A program made the translations under genes and the position numbers. From contig DASTHS010000283.1 of assembly GCA_035718085.1 (NCBI GenBank), positions 1 through 9,676 of the forward strand: a stretch of 9,676 nt of DNA, read 5' to 3'. Within the stretch, counting starts at the first letter, position 1. Each line of letters opens with the position of its first letter. Shown here one piece after another: positions 5,779 to 9,676 of this stretch. This DNA is from DASTHS01 sp035718085 (GTDB taxonomy: Bacteria > Actinomycetota > Acidimicrobiia > Acidimicrobiales > Palsa-688). A model generated the notes under the pieces. It did no database searches and was not told the origin of the DNA. It saw nothing but the letters and a program-made list of their open reading frames with translations.

Positions 5779-6614
5779 TGCCGCTGCGCAAGCGCAAGCC
5801 GACCAGTGCCGGTCGGCGCTTCCAATCCGTCTCCGACTTCTCGGAGATCACCCGCAGCCGGCCCGAGAAGAGCCTGCTCGCCCCGAAGACCAACACCGGC
5901 GGCCGCAACGCCTACGGGCGCAAGACCGCCCGCCACAAGGGCGGCGGCCACAAGCAGCAGTACCGCATCGTCGACTTCCGCCGGAACAAAGACGGCGTGC
6001 CCGCCACCGTCGCGGCGATCGAGTACGACCCCAACCGCAACGCCCGCATCGCGCTGCTGCACTACCACGACGGCGAGAAGCGCTACATCCTCGCCCCCGC
6101 CCGGGTGAAGGTGGGCGACGTGGTGCAGAGCGGCCAGGGTGCCGACATCCGCCCGGGCAACGCCCTGCCGATGCGGTTCATCCCCGTCGGCTCGGTCGTG
6201 CACAACGTCGAGCTCAAGCCAGGCGGCGGCGGCAAGCTCGCCCGCGGCGCCGGCATGAGCATCCAGCTCGTCGCCAAGGAGGGTGACTACGCCACCCTCC
6301 GCCTGCCCTCCACCGAGATGCGCCGGGTGCCGATCGACTGCCGGGCCACCCTCGGCGAGGTCGGCAACTCCGAGGCCGAGCTGATCAGCATCGGCAAGGC
6401 CGGCCGCAACCGCTGGAAGGGCGTACGGCCCCAGACCCGTGGCGTCGCCATGAACCCCGTCGACCACCCCCTCGGCGGTGGCGAGGGCAAGACCTCGGGT
6501 GGCCGCCACCCGGTCTCGCCGTGGGGCAAGCCCGAGGGTCGCACCCGCGACCGCACCAAGCCGTCCGAGAAGCTCATCGTCCGCCGCCGGCGCACCCGCG
6601 GCGCCCGGAGGTAG
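5778..6614 (+). CDS. rplB: 50S ribosomal protein L2
   Basis: The 278-residue product is close to E. coli L2 and almost gap-free with it over the core. L2 is needed for subunit association and supports the peptidyl-transferase centre. Visible landmarks are KPTSAGRRF (7-15), [20 protein letters not shown] (52-71), [20 protein letters not shown] (130-149), the [20 protein letters not shown] loop (221-240) and the basic C-terminus [12 protein letters not shown]. The histidine equivalent to E. coli His229 (mature numbering), important for activity, is kept as H230. The second histidine of the usual DHPHGGGEG motif is leucine (L232), an uncommon variant in my recollection. The start overlaps the rplW stop by 1 base with AAGGAA upstream. 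rpsS starts 3 bases after the stop. Confidence 0.98.
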   Translation: MPLRKRKPTSAGRRFQSVSDFSEITRSRPEKSLLAPKTNTGGRNAYGRKTARHKGGGHKQQYRIVDFRRNKDGVPATVAAIEYDPNRNARIALLHYHDGEKRYILAPARVKVGDVVQSGQGADIRPGNALPMRFIPVGSVVHNVELKPGGGGKLARGAGMSIQLVAKEGDYATLRLPSTEMRRVPIDCRATLGEVGNSEAELISIGKAGRNRWKGVRPQTRGVAMNPVDHPLGGGEGKTSGGRHPVSPWGKPEGRTRDRTKPSEKLIVRRRRTRGARR

Positions 6615-6617
6615 CAG

Positions 6618-6895
<278 letters not shown>

Positions 6896-6896
<1 letters not shown>

Positions 6897-7687
6897 TGCC
6901 CGGCCCCAAGACCAACGAGCGCGAGGGCACCCGTGCGGTGCTGCGCCACAGCCACGTCGCCCCCAACAAGGTGCGCGAGGTGCTGAAGCTGATCCGGAAC
7001 AAGCCCGTGCACGAGGCGGAGGACATCCTCCGCTTCAGCGAGCGCGACGCCGCCTTCCTGGTCGGCAAGGTGCTCCACAGCGCCGTCGCCAACGCCGAGC
7101 ACAACGAGGACCTCGACCCCGAGGAGCTCTACGTGTCGACCGCCTACGCCGACGAGGGCGCCACCCAGAAGCGGTGGCGGCCCCGGGCCCGTGGGCGGGC
7201 CACCCGCATCCGCAAGCGCACCACCCACATCACCGTGATCGTGTCGAGGCTGCCCGACGAGCAGCTCGCCCGCCTCGTCGCCAAGCGGCGGGCCGAGCAG
7301 CTCGCCCAGCGCAGCCGCCGCGTCGCCGGTGCCCGGCGCGCCGAGGGCGACACCCGCACCCGCGCCCAGCGGCGCCGGGGCGAGGTCGTCGAGACCCCCG
7401 AGGAGGAGCCCACCGACACCTCGGCCGCCGCGGTGGCCGCCGCGGAGGAAGAGGCCGGGATCGTCGACCAGCAGGCCGAGGCCGTGGCCGCCGCGAACGC
7501 CGGCGAGATCATCGAGACCGCCGCCGACACCGCACACACCGAGGCGGTGGCCGCCACCCCCGCCGGGCAGCTCGCCGAAGCCGAGCAGGAGGCGGGCATC
7601 GTCGACCAGCAGGCCGAGGCCCTCGCCGCCGTCGAGGCCGACGAGGCCGAGCAGACCACCGCAGCCGAGACCGAGGAAGACAAGTAA
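6896..7687 (+). CDS. rplV: 50S ribosomal protein L22 with long basic-then-acidic C-terminal extension
   Basis: The 263-residue product is more than twice the core L22 length (about 110). Residues 8-118 are canonical: [20 protein letters not shown] (13-32), AVANAEHN (63-70) and the beta-hairpin around [20 protein letters not shown] (92-111), which reaches into the exit tunnel and, with L4, forms its constriction. Residues about 129-161 form a strongly basic linker ([19 protein letters not shown]). Residues 163-262 hold 28 acidic residues and essentially no basic ones, and are Ala-rich. This tail has a near-exact duplication, [11 protein letters not shown] at 186-196 and 232-242, and three EA(V/L)AA units at 195, 216 and 241. 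The tail stays in frame to a TAA that overlaps the rpsC ATG, and its codon use matches the core, so it is probably real coding sequence. Other actinobacteria have shorter L22 extensions. The function of the tail is unknown. Confidence 0.96.
7451..7633 (+). repeat. Internal direct repeat in the rplV tail
   Basis: Two copies of about 45 bases (7451-7495 and 7589-7633), 138 bases apart start to start, encode [11 protein letters not shown](V/L)AA. The central 24 bases (7460-7483 and 7598-7621) are identical. The spacing is a multiple of three (46 codons), so the frame is kept. The near-identity at DNA level suggests a fairly recent in-frame duplication or continuing repeat exchange. Confidence 0.85.
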
Positions 7688-8616
7688 TGGGCCAGAAGGT
7701 CAACCCGTACGGGTTCCGGCTCGGGGTCACCACCGAGTGGAAGTCGCGGTGGTTCACCGACCGCGACTACCAGGACTACCTGATCGAGGACGTCAACATC
7801 CGCAAGTACCTCATGGGGCAGCTCGAGCGGGCGGCGGTCAGCCGCATCGAGATCGAGCGCACCCGTGACCGCCTGCGGGTCGACGTGCACACCGCCCGGC
7901 CGGGCATCGTCATCGGCCGGCGGGGCGCCGAGGCCGACCGCCTGCGGGCGAAGCTGGCCGAGATCACCAAGAACCCCAAGGTCCAGCTGAACATCCAGGA
8001 GATCAAGCAGCCCGAGCTCGACGCCGCGCTGATGGCCCAGGGCATCGCCGACCAGCTGGCCGGCCGGGTCAGCTTCCGCCGGGCCATGAAGCGCACGGTG
8101 CAGACGGTGCAGAAGGCCGGCGCCCTCGGCATCCGGGTGCAGTGCGCCGGCCGCCTCGGCGGCTCGGAGATGAGCCGGCGGGAGTTCTACCGGGAGGGCC
8201 GCGTGCCGCTGCACACCCTGCGCGCCGACATCGACTACGGCTTCCGCGAGGCGAAGACCACCTACGGCCGCATCGGCGTGAAGGTGTGGATCTACAAGGG
8301 CGACATCCTGCCCTACAAGGTGTCGGCCGACGAGAAGATCGCCCGCGAGGCTGCCATGGCCACCGGCGGCACCTCCGACTCCGGCCGGCCCCGCCGGGTG
8401 GTGTCGGCCGGCAGCCGGCCCCGCCGTCCCGACGGCGCCGAGGCCGCCCCCGCCGCCGAGCCGGCTGCCGCCGCTCCCGGCGAGCCCACCGAAGAGCAGG
8501 CCGCGCTGGTCGCCGTCGACCCCGAGCTCGAGCGCCTCCTCGCCGAGGAGGAAGACATCGAGCGTCGCACCCGGGGCGAGCACAGCGAGACCCCCCACTT
8601 CCCGAAGGACGCCTAG
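7687..8616 (+). CDS. rpsC: 30S ribosomal protein S3 with extended C-terminus
   Basis: The 309-residue product is longer than E. coli S3 (233). S3 lies at the mRNA entry channel and contributes to unwinding mRNA. The start [15 protein letters not shown] is canonical. The KH domain (about 39-107) has its GxxG loop as IGRRG (76-80). [11 protein letters not shown] (129-139) carries R131, R132 and K135, the residues linked to ribosomal helicase activity in E. coli. [20 protein letters not shown] (157-176) and [17 protein letters not shown] (193-209) close the conserved core. From about 226 there is a tail: first basic-Pro/Arg ([14 protein letters not shown]), then Ala/Pro-rich, then an acidic, probably helical stretch ([15 protein letters not shown], 280-294). 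Actinobacterial S3 commonly has a shorter tail. The start overlaps the rplV stop by 1 base with GAGGAAG upstream; rplP follows after 2 bases. Confidence 0.98.
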   Translation: MGQKVNPYGFRLGVTTEWKSRWFTDRDYQDYLIEDVNIRKYLMGQLERAAVSRIEIERTRDRLRVDVHTARPGIVIGRRGAEADRLRAKLAEITKNPKVQLNIQEIKQPELDAALMAQGIADQLAGRVSFRRAMKRTVQTVQKAGALGIRVQCAGRLGGSEMSRREFYREGRVPLHTLRADIDYGFREAKTTYGRIGVKVWIYKGDILPYKVSADEKIAREAAMATGGTSDSGRPRRVVSAGSRPRRPDGAEAAPAAEPAAAAPGEPTEEQAALVAVDPELERLLAEEEDIERRTRGEHSETPHFPKDA

Positions 8617-8618
8617 CC

Positions 8619-9047
8619 ATGCTCATGCCCCGCAGGGTCAAGCACCGCAAGGTGCAGCGCGGCCGCCTCACCGGGCAGGCCAAGGGCGGCACCAGCGTCG
8701 CCTTCGGCGACTACGGCATCCAGGCCCTCGAGCCGGGCTGGATCACCGCCCGCCAGATCGAGGCCGCCCGTATCGCCATGACCCGCCACGTCAAGCGTGG
8801 CGGCAAGGTCTGGATCCGGGTGTTCCCCGACAAGCCGATCACCGCCAAGCCGGCCGAGACCCGCATGGGTTCGGGCAAGGGCAACCCCGAGTTCTGGGTC
8901 GCCGTCGTCAAGCCCGGCCGCATCATCTTCGAGCTCGGCGGGGTGGGCGAGGAGCTCGGCCGGGCCGCCATGGAGCGCGCCATCCAAAAGCTGCCGATCA
9001 AGGCCCGCTTCGTGGTGCGCGCCACCCAGGACGAGGTGCACGTCTGA
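8619..9047 (+). CDS. rplP: 50S ribosomal protein L16
   Basis: The 142-residue product has the usual L16 length. L16 sits near the A-site tRNA elbow and is required for late 50S maturation. The sequence is canonical: [19 protein letters not shown], then [20 protein letters not shown] (29-48), [20 protein letters not shown] (50-69), [19 protein letters not shown] (70-88) and [19 protein letters not shown] (91-109). The arginine in RMGSGKG (R82) matches the residue hydroxylated in E. coli L16; I cannot tell whether such a hydroxylase exists here. Two in-frame ATG codons lie at positions 1 and 3. The first is chosen because MLMP is the family start and GAAGGA lies 8 bases upstream. The stop overlaps the rpmC ATG by 1 base. 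Confidence 0.98.
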   Translation: MLMPRRVKHRKVQRGRLTGQAKGGTSVAFGDYGIQALEPGWITARQIEAARIAMTRHVKRGGKVWIRVFPDKPITAKPAETRMGSGKGNPEFWVAVVKPGRIIFELGGVGEELGRAAMERAIQKLPIKARFVVRATQDEVHV

Positions 9048-9274
9048 TGCCGTCCGCCGCCCAGGCCCTCCGCGACCTGACCGACGCCGAGCTCGCCTCG
9101 CAGCTCGCCGACGCCAAAGAGGAGCTGTTCACGCTGCGCTTCCAGCTGGCCACCGGCCGCCAGGACAACTCGGCGCGCGTCGGCCAGGTCAAGAAGAACA
9201 TCGCCCGCATCAGCACCCTGCTGCGCGAGCGCGAGATCCAGGCCGCCGAGGCGCTGGCCACAGAGGTGAAGTGA
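9047..9274 (+). CDS. rpmC: 50S ribosomal protein L29
   Basis: The 75-residue product is a small two-helix protein next to L23 at the exit tunnel. The diagnostic features are [20 protein letters not shown] (8-27), [20 protein letters not shown] (28-47) and [16 protein letters not shown] (48-63). The start ATG overlaps the rplP stop, with GAGGTG upstream, and the stop overlaps the rpsQ ATG. The length is slightly greater than E. coli L29 (63), with a short alanine-rich C-terminal tail. I see nothing else unusual. Confidence 0.97.
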   Translation: MPSAAQALRDLTDAELASQLADAKEELFTLRFQLATGRQDNSARVGQVKKNIARISTLLREREIQAAEALATEVK

Positions 9275-9582
9275 TGGCAGACGAGATCCCGACCGAGCAG
9301 CCCGCCGCCGACGGTGCCGCCGCCGCGGAGCGCGACAACGCCCGCAAGGTCCGCGAGGGCCTGGTGGTCAGCACCAAGATGGACAAGACGGCCGTCGTGG
9401 CCGTCGTCGAACGGGTGCGCCACCCCCGCTACGTGAAGACCGTGCAGCGCACCAAGCGGTTCTACGCCCACGACGAGGCCAACGACGCCCGTGTCGGCGA
9501 CCGGGTGCGCCTGGCCGAGACCCGGCCGCTGTCGAAGCTCAAGCGTTGGCGCATCGTCGAGGTGTTGGAGCGTGCGAAGTGA
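9274..9582 (+). CDS. rpsQ: 30S ribosomal protein S17 with short acidic N-terminal extension
   Basis: The 102-residue product is an OB-fold protein that binds the 5' domain of 16S rRNA and is an early assembly factor. Core motifs are [20 protein letters not shown] (25-44), [20 protein letters not shown] (45-64), [20 protein letters not shown] (65-84) and [18 protein letters not shown] (85-102). Residues 1-21 form an added N-terminus rich in Ala and acidic residues ([20 protein letters not shown]) compared with E. coli S17 (84 residues). Longer S17 N-termini are known in actinobacteria. The ATG overlaps the rpmC stop and has GAGGTGA upstream. The end overlaps the rplN GTG by 4 bases. Confidence 0.97.
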   Translation: MADEIPTEQPAADGAAAAERDNARKVREGLVVSTKMDKTAVVAVVERVRHPRYVKTVQRTKRFYAHDEANDARVGDRVRLAETRPLSKLKRWRIVEVLERAK

Positions 9583-9676
9583 TCCAGCAGGAATCCCGGC
9601 TCCGCGTCGCCGACAACTCCGGCGCCAAGGAGGTGCTCTGCATCAAGGTGCTGGGCGGCTCCAAGCGCCGCTACGC
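9579..9676 (+). CDS. rplN: Partial 50S ribosomal protein L14 (N-terminus)
   Basis: This is the first 32 codons of rplN, cut by the right edge of the window. Translation from the GTG at 9579 gives [20 protein letters not shown] and then [12 protein letters not shown], which is the unmistakable L14 N-terminus. L14 lies at the subunit interface near the factor-binding site and forms bridges to 16S rRNA. The GTG overlaps the rpsQ stop in a GTGA arrangement, with GGAG about 10 bases upstream inside rpsQ, so coupled translation is likely. The position after rpsQ is the standard S10/spc gene order. Confidence 0.97.
   Translation, partial: MIQQESRLRVADNSGAKEVLCIKVLGGSKRRY

Noticed and set aside
7451..7633. 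Direct repeats as a CRISPR array or mobile element end
   Set aside because: There are only two copies, within an open reading frame, spaced by a multiple of three and encoding the same peptide; this is a protein-level duplication.
7144..8598. Minus-strand open frames opposite rplV and rpsC
   Set aside because: They are shadows of the acidic/Ala-rich coding sequence, with no ribosome binding sites or domain motifs.
8142..8618. Upstream extension of rplP to 8142
   Set aside because: It overlaps the 3' part of rpsC in another frame. The [11 protein letters not shown] start at 8619 with a GAAGGA ribosome binding site is the L16 start.

Overview
The window is very GC-rich DNA with dense, overlapping genes, and it looks like part of the chromosome of a high-GC actinobacterium (Actinomycetota). 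This rests on strong G/C third-position codon use, many GTG starts, an Lsr2-type DNA-binding domain in one protein, actinobacterial-looking ribosomal protein sequences and a TANNNT-type extended -10 promoter. A placement within Acidimicrobiia is possible, but I cannot establish it from the sequence.

Left part (1-3725), accessory housekeeping genes. Two small membrane-protein genes overlap by 4 bases on the minus strand (1-124 partial, and 121-486); both resemble the DUF3147-like family. Divergent from them, with only 39 bases between, is a plus-strand gene (526-1512) for an ERCC4/XPF-type nuclease with a C-terminal Lsr2-like DNA-binding module. It runs tail-to-tail, with a 22-base overlap, into a minus-strand M1-type zinc metallopeptidase gene (1491-2783). 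Just upstream of the peptidase, also on the minus strand, is a secreted GH25-like/DUF1906 glycosidase-domain protein (2826-3725).

Middle (3726-4079), a 354-base divergent regulatory region. It has a likely promoter for the secreted protein on the minus strand, an extended -10 (TGCTAGGGT) on the plus strand, and about 210 bases of GC-rich leader with several hairpins before rplC. No rpsJ lies here, although that gene usually precedes rplC.

Right part (4080-9676), the S10-type ribosomal protein operon in canonical order: rplC, rplD, rplW, rplB, rpsS, rplV, rpsC, rplP, rpmC, rpsQ and the start of rplN. Adjacent genes overlap by 1 or 4 bases or are separated by at most 3, which implies strong translational coupling. 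The products build the peptidyl-transferase neighbourhood (L2, L3, L14, L16), the exit tunnel and its rim (L4, L22, L23, L29), and parts of the 30S head and body (S3, S19, S17).

The most notable features are the nuclease-Lsr2 fusion, the missing rpsJ with a structured leader in its place, and a set of long acidic alanine-rich extensions on L4, L22, S3 and S17. The L22 tail contains an internal duplication. I see no mobile element, CRISPR array, tRNA or rRNA, and no obviously novel multi-gene system; most of the window is ordinary core genome.
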